Part shown: piece by piece, positions 1 to 6,983 of the stretch | Layout: the number at the start of each line of letters is the position of its first letter | Position numbering within the stretch: position 1 is the first letter of the stretch | Origin: Puniceibacterium confluentis | GTDB taxonomy: Bacteria; Pseudomonadota; Alphaproteobacteria; Rhodobacterales; Rhodobacteraceae | DNA length: 46,106 bases | Direction of reading: 5' to 3' | NCBI RefSeq assembly: GCF_007923445.1 | Contig: NZ_VOJI01000023.1 | Coordinates: forward strand, 1 to 46,106 | The notes under the pieces: generated by a model | The model's input: the letters and a program-made list of their open reading frames with translations, nothing else | Database searches by the model: none | What the model was told of the DNA's origin: nothing | Translations under genes and position numbers: made by a program

Positions 1-13
1 GACCTGCACACCC

Positions 14-37
14 GCCCCGCCATCGCGCGGGGCTTTT
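14..37 (+). terminator. Hairpin with T-run upstream of the lysis cassette
   Basis: A 7-bp stem (GCCCCGC at 14-20, GCGGGGC at 27-33) with a 6-nt loop is followed by TTTT. This looks like a Rho-independent terminator for whatever lies left of the window, just before the endolysin. Nearly the same hairpin precedes the second cassette copy at 18637-18660, so it travels with the cassette. Confidence 0.55.
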
Positions 38-51
38 CCTTGGAGCGGACA

Positions 52-744
52 ATGACCTTCACCAAATGGCTGCAGTCCCGGCTGACAGCCCACCAGTTCC
101 CCTGCGGTCCCGTCGACGGCATCGTTGGCGATCTCACCACCGCCGCGCTGCGGGCGTTTCAGGCGGCAAAGGGTCTGAGTGTCACCGGTACCGCCACGCC
201 CGAGACCGTGACCTTCCTGCGCATGAGCGCCACCGATTTCGCGGCCCCGATGCCGGAGCGGGCGCACAGCGACCCGGCGGCCGTCTGGCCGCGCCAGAGC
301 GATGTGCCGGAGGTCTTCGGCGCGGTTGGCGAGACCCAGACCACGATCGAGGTGCCCTTCGACATGGTGCTGGCCTGGGACACCTCGCACCCTCTGCGGC
401 GGATGACGCTGCACCGGCAGGTGGCCGGCAGTGCGCTTGCCGTCCTGAACCGGGTGGCGGAGATCTATTCGGAGCGCGAGATCAGGGATCTGGGGCTGCA
501 CCTGTTCGGCGGATCGCTGAACGTCCGGCGCATGCGCGGCGGCAGCAGCTATTCGATGCACAGCTGGGGCATCGCGATCGACTTTGATCCGCAGCGCAAC
601 CAGCTGAGTTGGAACCGGCCCCGGGCGCGGCTGTCGCAGGAGGACGCCGCGCCGTTCTGGACCGCCTGGGAGAACGAAGGCTGGGTGAGCCTTGGCCGGT
701 CACGCAATTTCGACTGGATGCACGTGCAGGCGGCGCGCCTGTGA
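52..744 (+). CDS. Prophage endolysin, PG-binding domain plus M15 peptidase
   Basis: This 230-residue protein has an N-terminal peptidoglycan-binding_1 fold (about residues 1-60) and a C-terminal M15 (VanY/D-Ala-D-Ala carboxypeptidase-like) domain. The zinc-site signature is visible as SMHSWGIAIDFD (His170, Asp177), with a late His224 in FDWMH. Proteins of this layout cleave peptide cross-links of the cell wall at phage lysis. The ATG at 52 is preferred over an in-frame TTG at 40 because GGAG at 42-45 is well spaced for it. The stop overlaps by GTGA a 30-codon open frame (741-833) that I cannot identify; it may be a remnant of a third lysis gene. A holin-like gene follows. The gene looks intact, but its neighbours and its second copy (18675-18813) are broken, so it is probably a prophage leftover. 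It could have been kept for a host role. Confidence 0.8.
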   Translation: MTFTKWLQSRLTAHQFPCGPVDGIVGDLTTAALRAFQAAKGLSVTGTATPETVTFLRMSATDFAAPMPERAHSDPAAVWPRQSDVPEVFGAVGETQTTIEVPFDMVLAWDTSHPLRRMTLHRQVAGSALAVLNRVAEIYSEREIRDLGLHLFGGSLNVRRMRGGSSYSMHSWGIAIDFDPQRNQLSWNRPRARLSQEDAAPFWTAWENEGWVSLGRSRNFDWMHVQAARL

Positions 745-846
745 TCCGCTGCCCCCTGATCCCCATTACCGACCGGCGCCGCGCGCTGGCCTTCTCCGCG
801 GCTGCGGCCGCCTCCACGCGGCGTGGCCGCTGAAAGGAACTGACCC

Positions 847-1058
847 ATGAACAACCAAGTGAAATCGTTTCTCGCCTCCAGGACGATCTGGGGCGCCGTG
901 ATCGCCGTGGCCCCGCAGGTGCTGAGCCTGCTGGGCGTCACCGTCACCGCGGGTGATGCAGCTGAGACCGTCGGCTGATCGAGGCGATCGTCTCGGCGAT
1001 AGGTGGCATCCTCGTGGTCTACGGTCGCGTGACAGCCACCAAGGGCATCGGGCTGTGA
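847..1058 (+). pseudogene. Holin-like small membrane protein, frameshifted
   Basis: Begins MNNQVKSFLASRTIWGAVIA and has the short hydrophobic-segment layout of small prophage holin-like proteins that follow endolysins. The frame stops at 976-978 after 43 residues. Adding one C after the Gly codon there restores a second hydrophobic stretch and the tail YGRVTATKGIGL, ending at 1058. The decayed second copy at 18816 keeps the longer frame at this point, which supports a 1-nt loss here. Holins permeabilise the inner membrane so the endolysin can reach the wall. As read, the product lacks its second membrane segment and is probably inactive. Confidence 0.7.
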
Positions 1059-1086
1059 GGGCGCTGATAGTCGTGCTGTATCCCTA

Positions 1087-1180
1087 CGCGACCGCTGTGC
1101 GCAGATAGCGCCGTTTGCAAACTCAGCCCTTTGACGCGATCAGGCGACTTTTCGTGCTGCACTGCCGAAAGAAGAAGCTG
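1087..1180 (-). repeat. Dispersed intergenic repeat, family B, copy 1
   Basis: On the minus strand this reads GTCGCCTGATCGCGT, then after a few bases GCTGAGTTTG. The same order and spacing occurs on the plus strand at 20268-20335 (GTCGCCTGATCGCGT, then GCCTGAGTTTG). No open frame is conserved between the copies. It lies in the 227-bp gap between the holin remnant and the LysR gene. Confidence 0.6.
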
Positions 1181-1284
1181 ACGTTCGCCGCAGGCGCATT
1201 ATCAAAGCACGGCCGACGGGCTGCAGTGCGGACATAGCGTGAATTCGCTGCTGTTGCTCTAATGTCTGCTTTCAATTTCTCCGG

Positions 1285-2115
1285 TCAGCAGAGGGAAGCA
1301 TCCGACTTCGACTGCAAGCCAAGCCAATCGACAAAGGCGACAGCCTCGTCGGAGGGATGATCAGGCGTCAGCGCGACGTAGCGCTGGCCAGAGGGCCGAA
1401 ATCCGAATGGGGCAAAAAGCCTGCCAGCCGCAAGATCATCCCGGACAAGAACCTCCGGCGCTATCGCGACACCAAGCCCAGCGGTCGCGGCTTCCAGCAT
1501 GAAGTAAAAATGCTCAAACTCTTGCCCACCTGACGGGATAGGATTTCCGGTCGTGCTGCACCATTCAGCCCACGCGGCAGGCCGGGTCCGCGTGTGAAGT
1601 AGAGGCAGAGACGACAGGTTCTCCCTGACCTGCGACCCAAAAGCTTCCAGAAGAGTTGGGCTGAGGACCGGCCCGACTTCATCCGCAAACAACTCAGTCA
1701 CATTCGCTCCGTCCCACGGACCTGGCCCAACTCGAACTGCAACGTCGAAGCGGTCCCGAACGAAGTCTACTGGCGCGTCATCTGCTGTCATACGCACGTC
1801 GATGCCGGGATGGACTTCGCGAAAATTGAACAGGCGCGGGATGAGCCAGCGCATCGCGAATGTGCTGAGACAGGACAAATCAAGCGTCCGCTTGTCTCGG
1901 CGCTGCACCCGCAGAACCGCAGCTTCAATACGGTCGAGAGCGTCTTGAAGGGCGGGCTGAAGATCAAGCGCGGCTTGGCTCGGGGTGAGTCTGTTGCGTG
2001 GCCCAACAAAGAGCGACACGCCTAGGATTTCTTCAAGCCCTCGGACCTGTCGGCTTACGGCCCCATAGGTCACGCCCAACTCCTCAGCTGCCAGCTTCAT
2101 CTGACCATGCCGCAT
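1285..2115 (-). CDS. LysR-family regulator (GcvA-like), N-terminus damaged by frameshift
   Basis: The 276-residue frame from ATG 2115 starts inside the helix-turn-helix (MRHGQMKLAAEELGVTYGAV) and then has a full LysR effector-binding domain. The usual first helix is present but in another frame: from ATG 2146 the codons give LPLNALR and then run out of register. One CTTCGAG at 2122-2128 sits where family members need two adjacent ones, so an 8-nt loss between direct repeats explains the shift. The protein as encoded lacks part of the DNA-binding domain and is probably non-functional, unless the 2115 start suffices. It is divergent from the DUF1127-DMT transporter pair at 2230, which LysR regulators in this layout usually control. 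Confidence 0.7.
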   Translation of the reverse strand: MRHGQMKLAAEELGVTYGAVSRQVRGLEEILGVSLFVGPRNRLTPSQAALDLQPALQDALDRIEAAVLRVQRRDKRTLDLSCLSTFAMRWLIPRLFNFREVHPGIDVRMTADDAPVDFVRDRFDVAVRVGPGPWDGANVTELFADEVGPVLSPTLLEAFGSQVRENLSSLPLLHTRTRPAAWAEWCSTTGNPIPSGGQEFEHFYFMLEAATAGLGVAIAPEVLVRDDLAAGRLFAPFGFRPSGQRYVALTPDHPSDEAVAFVDWLGLQSKSDASLC

Positions 2116-2229
2116 CGTCGCCTCGAAGGGCGTTGAGGGGGAGCATTCCGCGTTTCATGTGCGAATATCTCACTTACAAGTTGAGAAAACATCGTTTTTA
2201 ATGACGTATCGGCAATACTATAAACGGTT

Positions 2230-2424
2230 ATGGCACATGAATACTCCTTCCGCTTCGCCGATACCACTATCCCGAATACGATCACCTGGGATCATTTGGC
2301 GCTTTGGTATCGAAACCTTGTCACGCGCCGGGCTCTGTCCCGCCTGACTGCTGACGGTCTGCGGGATGTGGGGATCAGCGAAGCGGACCGCGTGATCGAG
2401 ACCGCCAAGCCGTTCCGGCGCTGA
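2230..2424 (+). CDS. DUF1127 small protein
   Basis: 64 residues with the C-terminal DUF1127 signature: a basic and hydrophobic helix ending RLTADGLRDVGISEADRVIE. Proteins of this family are short and Arg-rich, and some alphaproteobacterial members affect RNA turnover or phosphate and stress physiology; nothing here fixes a specific role. It ends 3 bp before the DMT transporter start, so the two are very probably co-transcribed. The divergent LysR gene at 1285-2115 shares the upstream region. Confidence 0.75.
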   Translation: MAHEYSFRFADTTIPNTITWDHLALWYRNLVTRRALSRLTADGLRDVGISEADRVIETAKPFRR

Positions 2425-2427
2425 CGC

Positions 2428-3267
2428 ATGGAGAACCACGTCTTCGCAGCCGTGCTGGTTGCCGCGTTCCTGCACGCGGGCTGGAACTCGGTCGTCAAGC
2501 TCGGGCTGGACCGGGTTTCGACGGTTCTGCTGCTGGCCCTTGTTCAGGCATTGATTGCGATCCCTATCTTGCCGTTCGTGCCCAGACCGGCGACGGAGGC
2601 GTGGTCCTGGATCGTAGCAGCTGCCGTGCTGCATACGGGATACAAGGTTTTTCTCGTTCATGCCTACGCCCATGCCGACCTCAGCCAAGCCTACCCTTTG
2701 GCGAGAGGCACCGCCCCTCTGATCGTGACGCTGGTATCGGTCATTTTCCTAGGTGTGTCGCTCGATCCGGTTTCTCTCCTCGCCATCCTTTGCATTTCCG
2801 CCGGTATACTTGTCATGGCGGCGCGCGGGTCAGCCGATGGCCGAATGCGGGGAAAGGCGCTCTTCTACGCCATGGGAACGGCAGGGTTCACGGCCAGCTA
2901 CACGCTGGTGGACGGAATCGGCGCGCGGATCGCGGGCACATCATCGGGTTTTATCCTCTGGATGGTGATCGGTGATGCGATTGGCATGATTGCATATGCC
3001 CTTTGGACGCGGGGACGTTCGGCTCTTCCAGCTATCATACCCGCATGGAAGACCGGGATCGCAGCTGGAGCTATGTCGCTCGGCTCATACTGGATCGCGG
3101 TGTGGGCGTTCACACAGGCTCCGATTGCGCTGGTCGCGGCGCTGCGAGAGTCGAGCATCCTCTTTGCCGTCCCGATCGCAGCATTCATCCTGCGGGAGCC
3201 GGTGAGCGGGTGGCGTTGGTTGTCGGCCTTAGCGATTGCAGGAGGCGTTGCATTGATGAAGGTATGA
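2428..3267 (+). CDS. DMT-superfamily (EamA-type) transporter
   Basis: 279 residues, almost entirely hydrophobic, with about ten predicted membrane helices arranged as two EamA repeats (about residues 5-135 and 145-278). The second half contains the typical ALVAALRESSILFAVPIA helix and a short basic C-terminus. Members export or import small metabolites such as amino acids; the substrate cannot be read from sequence. It starts 3 bp after the DUF1127 stop and probably relies on translational coupling. It is complete at family length. Confidence 0.8.
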   Translation: MENHVFAAVLVAAFLHAGWNSVVKLGLDRVSTVLLLALVQALIAIPILPFVPRPATEAWSWIVAAAVLHTGYKVFLVHAYAHADLSQAYPLARGTAPLIVTLVSVIFLGVSLDPVSLLAILCISAGILVMAARGSADGRMRGKALFYAMGTAGFTASYTLVDGIGARIAGTSSGFILWMVIGDAIGMIAYALWTRGRSALPAIIPAWKTGIAAGAMSLGSYWIAVWAFTQAPIALVAALRESSILFAVPIAAFILREPVSGWRWLSALAIAGGVALMKV

Positions 3268-3581
3268 ATTTTCTCGAATGCGGGCGTTGGTGCAGCGCGC
3301 AGCATCGGTCAAGATGGGCTCGAAGATGACTTGCGGCAGCGCAGCATGAGGTCAGCCGTCCAAAACCGCCTCCGTGAGCGCGTCATGCGGCTACAACCAG
3401 CCCTATCTTGCCTTTCGCGCCTAGCACATCAACCGCTGTGCTGCAGTTGCGCAATCCTGCAGGAAGTTTCCCTTAAGCGGACTCCCGCAGCGCTGCTGAG
3501 GCGCTCGAAGATGCTATAGGCTGTTCGACCGCCAACAACGCGCAGAAAGCAGTCGCTGCAAAGTTGCGAACCGTGATCGCG
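3268..3581. repeat. Gene-free gap with degenerate intergenic repeat (family A, second half)
   Basis: No convincing gene. Bases about 3326-3382 (CTTGCGGCAGCGCAGCATGA, then CCAAAACCG) match 9829-9885 in the same orientation at roughly 80% by eye. The rest is rich in GCAGC/GCTGC words typical of the other gaps here. Confidence 0.55.
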
Positions 3582-5084
3582 CTAGAACGACTGTTCCTCG
3601 ACACCTGCGGCCCTTAGTCTGGCTTCCAACGCTTCAACCTCTCGTACGTCAGAAAATGGCATTGACCTGAAATGCCCAAACGGCAACTCCAGATTCTTGA
3701 TCATGTCCCGGAAATTTTCAGTTCTGATGATCGACGGATTGGCCGAAGCTGCAACAGCGTAGACCATCGCGTGCCATGAGGACTTTGGTGACCTCTCATG
3801 GGCTTCTTTGGAATACTGAATTGCGGCGTCGGCATTGCCGGCCAGGGTCCAGGCCAATCCGATCAGCGATTGAAAATATGGGAACTGAGGGTCGATTGTC
3901 GTCAGGCAAACGAAGGAATGCATCCGCTCAATTCCGGCAATGTGCTCTCCTGCCAGGATATCGCTTGTGGCGAGTGTCAGATGTGCAAGGTAGAAATTCG
4001 AATTGATTGCCAGGGCACGGGCGCAATCGGCGCGACACCCGGCGTGATCCCCGCGCAGCCAAAGCCGCAGGTTGGCGCGCGTGCGAAATGCAAAACTGGA
4101 AGACGGGCCAACAGCGACCGCCTTGTCGGCCAGCGACATTGCCCAGTCGGTTTCGCTATTGCTGGGAACAATCCGGATCAACGGATGCATCTGTGTTGCC
4201 GAATGTGCAAGCAGTGCCAGCGCCTTGGGATTGCCCGGAGACATCTTGACAGCGGCCTGAATGGTGGCGCGGGCGATCATGGTATCCTGGACTGTGACGC
4301 GGCTGTAGAAAAAATGCGATTTGGCCAACAACTGCTGGAGATCCAGTCGATCGTCGGGAATATCTGCAAATCTTTCACCGTCATGGGTGATAACGCTGAT
4401 GCGCAGTACGCTAGCGATTTTTCGGGCCACTTTCTCTGCAAGCCGATGGGTTTCCGAAAGGTCGAAATCGAAAGACTCTGCATAGAAATGCCCGCGCGAC
4501 TTCACTTCGAAGAGTGAGAGGAAGAGTTTGATGCGATCGCCGGACACACTCGCGCGACCCTGAACAACATAATCGGCCGACGATGGAGTGCTGTCCATCG
4601 TGAATATTCGCACACCGGAGCGCGGCGCGGTGACCAGCACCAGTTTATTGCGGAAGTCTTCCGCGAATTCCCGGCCTAACTGCGAATTGCCCGCGCATTG
4701 AATTTTGTCGATCAGGATGCCTGGCTTCAGGCTAGTGGCAGGAGCGGGCTGGTTGATGTCGAGGCGGTATCCCGTTCTGGAAACTGTCCGGATGATTTTC
4801 CGGTCTGAATCGCGTATCGCCTTTCTGATGCCCTTGATGCATTGCACAAGGCTGTCGTCGCTAACAAAAGTCTTGCCCCAGACCGTGCGGACCAGATTGT
4901 CCTTCGAGACAACCTCGCCCGGTGTTTTTGCAAGCTCGCCCAACACCAGTGCCGACTGATGGCGCAGCGGAACTGGCTGCCAGTCAATGTTGAAAAGCGC
5001 CAGAGTCGCGGTGTCGAACCAGAAGTCCCCGAATGAAATGATTTCAGAATTTTTCAGATTCTTTTCGGGTGGATTTCCTGACAT
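3582..5084 (-). CDS. Winged-helix regulator with TolB-like and TPR domains
   Basis: From ATG 5084 the product is 500 residues. GAGG seven bases upstream makes this start better than a GTG at 5114. Residues about 18-105 form an OmpR/PhoB-type winged helix (VPLRHQSALVLGELAKTPGE, then the TVSRTGYRL hairpin). A TolB-like region follows (ADYVVQGRASVSGDRIKLFL) as in CadC/adenylate-cyclase-type regulators, then TPR-like helical repeats (about 250-470). No membrane segment is visible, so it is probably cytosolic, unlike CadC. It has no receiver domain, so the signal input is unknown. It is transcribed away from the cupin gene at 5163, 78 bp off, which it may control. Confidence 0.75.
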   Translation of the reverse strand: MSGNPPEKNLKNSEIISFGDFWFDTATLALFNIDWQPVPLRHQSALVLGELAKTPGEVVSKDNLVRTVWGKTFVSDDSLVQCIKGIRKAIRDSDRKIIRTVSRTGYRLDINQPAPATSLKPGILIDKIQCAGNSQLGREFAEDFRNKLVLVTAPRSGVRIFTMDSTPSSADYVVQGRASVSGDRIKLFLSLFEVKSRGHFYAESFDFDLSETHRLAEKVARKIASVLRISVITHDGERFADIPDDRLDLQQLLAKSHFFYSRVTVQDTMIARATIQAAVKMSPGNPKALALLAHSATQMHPLIRIVPSNSETDWAMSLADKAVAVGPSSSFAFRTRANLRLWLRGDHAGCRADCARALAINSNFYLAHLTLATSDILAGEHIAGIERMHSFVCLTTIDPQFPYFQSLIGLAWTLAGNADAAIQYSKEAHERSPKSSWHAMVYAVAASANPSIIRTENFRDMIKNLELPFGHFRSMPFSDVREVEALEARLRAAGVEEQSF

Positions 5085-5162
5085 CTCACGGCCTCTGAGG
5101 AATACTGGCAACACATAGCACAGGGCAGATATGGCCTGCGCATTTTCTTCGGGGAGCCAACC

Positions 5163-5558
5163 ATGAGTAAACGTGCTTACGAAACTTTCGTCGCCGCTGT
5201 CGCACTGTGCGCCATCCCCCTTTCAACTGCTTTGGCGGAGACCACGCTCACGCCGGTGCTGACCATCCCGATCCAGGGCATGCCGAACACAGAGGCCAAG
5301 ATCCTGATGTTTGACGTCGATCCTGGGTGGAAAACGGATCACCACATCCATCCGGGCCATTTGTTTGTCTACATATTGGAAGGGTCGCTGCAGTTGGACG
5401 TCGACGGCTCGGACCCCGTCGTATATTCGGTCGGCGAAGCATTCTACGAATTGCCGGACCTTGGAATGGTCGGTTCAAATTTCAGCACATCCGACCGTGC
5501 GAAGTTCGTGGTCTTTCAATTTGGCGAGGCAGGTAAGCCGCTTATGATCGCACAATAG
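5163..5558 (+). CDS. Periplasmic cupin-domain protein
   Basis: 131 residues. Residues 1-25 are a signal peptide ending STALA before ETT, so the protein is exported. The rest is a single small cupin barrel: HHIHPGH and ILEGSLQLDVDG match cupin motif 1, and GEAFYELPDLG matches motif 2, although the usual motif-2 histidine is not obvious. That leaves a metal site with fewer ligands than typical and makes an enzyme role uncertain. GGGGAG at 5151-5156 is a good ribosome binding site. The divergent neighbour is the winged-helix/TPR regulator. Confidence 0.75.
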   Translation: MSKRAYETFVAAVALCAIPLSTALAETTLTPVLTIPIQGMPNTEAKILMFDVDPGWKTDHHIHPGHLFVYILEGSLQLDVDGSDPVVYSVGEAFYELPDLGMVGSNFSTSDRAKFVVFQFGEAGKPLMIAQ

Positions 5559-5953
5559 TACAGGCAAAGGGGCTCGACGAAACGATGCGTGCGGCGGAGG
5601 AGGTGGAACCCTTCGCCAAACTGAACATGCCTAGGCGTCTCCCTGCGCATAGTCGCCGTCGGTGCGCCCCGCAGAATCAAAGTATGCAGCATCGCCTTGC
5701 CGAGCGCCGGCTTTCGGGAAACTGGCTTCGGAATCTCGCTCCTGCAGCAGAGAGGGCGCTGCGCCAGGCATGAATGTCGCGAAAGGGCTGCCTGCGGTCA
5801 TCTGCAGTAGTGCCGACAGCAATCTAGGCCGCCGATTAGCGCGCCGCGGTGCCGTAAGGCGGCATTGAGCCCGAAGTACCGAATGCTGCGCGATGAACAA
5901 ATGTCCGCGATGCCGTCTTCCTGAGAACCACGGTGCAGCGTTTTTGCTGCGCA
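5559..5953. repeat. Gene-free gap with degenerate repeat (family A, first half)
   Basis: No supported gene. Bases about 5646-5800 align with 9622-9790 in the same orientation at roughly two thirds identity by eye. Shared words include ATGCAGCATC, CGAGCG, CGGGAA, ATCTCGC, GCTGC and GAATGTCG in the same order. Open frames on either strand are not conserved between the copies, which fits a decayed repeat rather than a gene. Confidence 0.55.
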
Positions 5954-6880
5954 TCAAGCCACGGAAACAGTCAAGTTCGCGCCCGACGGGCCCTCAAAAA
6001 ATGTGACGCAGCTTTCGACGAACGTCTGGACCAGTTTTCGTTTCGGCCCTGGTGCAAAACCCAGTGAGAGTGTGACGCCGCTGTTGCTGTCCCGGATCGG
6101 TAGGCAGCGTATGTCTTGTCCTGCGTAAGTCGGCAGATCCCGTGGTTTCATGTTCAGCAGGGAAATCCCGATTTTCGAGGCGACGAGCGACCGGACCATT
6201 TCAGTTGAATTGGCGGTTGCCACGATGCGCAGGTCTCCGCCGTTCTGTTCGAGCAGATCCAAGTAATACCCACGTGCAGCCGGTCGATCCAACAGTATCA
6301 GCGGTTCGACGACGATTTGGGAAACGCTTACCGTCTCATGCTGGGCAAGCGCATGGTCCATGGGACACAGGCAATAGGTGGGCGCATGGATAAGCGGTTG
6401 CGTCTCGATTTGCGGATTGGGCAGTTCTTCGACAAACAGGATCACATCGAATTGCCCATCCATCAAACCAGTCTGGACAGAGTTGTTGTCGCCTTCGGTC
6501 AGCGTAAACGTCACGCCGGGATTGGCCTCCAGCATCTGCGCGGCAAGCATCGGTAGAAACGCCGGAGCGATCGGCGCGTTGTATCCGATGATCAGATTAC
6601 CTGAGAGGTTCGATTGAAGATCGGAAACGCTCGTGAGCAATCCATCGTAGCGTTCCAGCAGATCATCAATACGCCGTCCGACATCTCGGCCTGCGGCGGT
6701 CGGAAAGATGCCCTTGGCCCGGGCGCGCGTGACAAGCGCCATACCGAATGCGGCTTCCGCCTGATCCAATGCAGCCGCGATAGCGGATGGTGTGACGTGC
6801 GTGGCCCCAGCCGCGCCCGTGATGCTGCCATGTTTCAAGGCGGCCTGTACGTAGCGCATGGCTCGGAGAGAAAGTGTCAC
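5954..6880 (-). CDS. LysR-family transcriptional regulator
   Basis: An N-terminal LysR helix-turn-helix (LSLRAMRYVQAALKHGSITGAA, with TPSAIAAALDQAE as recognition region) is followed by a complete substrate-binding domain, about 308 residues from GTG 6880. GAGG lies seven bases before that GTG. An in-frame ATG at 6913 would add 11 residues but has no ribosome binding site. The gene is divergent from the FAD/GcvT oxidoreductase at 6984 across about 100 bp. This is the classic LysR-target arrangement, so it probably activates that gene in response to its substrate. The co-inducer is unknown. Confidence 0.82.
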   Translation of the reverse strand: MTLSLRAMRYVQAALKHGSITGAAGATHVTPSAIAAALDQAEAAFGMALVTRARAKGIFPTAAGRDVGRRIDDLLERYDGLLTSVSDLQSNLSGNLIIGYNAPIAPAFLPMLAAQMLEANPGVTFTLTEGDNNSVQTGLMDGQFDVILFVEELPNPQIETQPLIHAPTYCLCPMDHALAQHETVSVSQIVVEPLILLDRPAARGYYLDLLEQNGGDLRIVATANSTEMVRSLVASKIGISLLNMKPRDLPTYAGQDIRCLPIRDSNSGVTLSLGFAPGPKRKLVQTFVESCVTFFEGPSGANLTVSVA

Positions 6881-6983
6881 GGTCAAACCTCGGAATTTCT
6901 GAGGTAATACCATATTTAAAAAGAATTTTCAAAGGATAATGCATTTGTCAGGGTGATCGCGGCAAGGGATCAAGGAGCGCAGC

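Noticed and set aside
741-833. 30-codon gene overlapping the endolysin stop
   Set aside because: The GTGA overlap is suggestive, but the peptide has no recognisable signal, lipobox or membrane segment.
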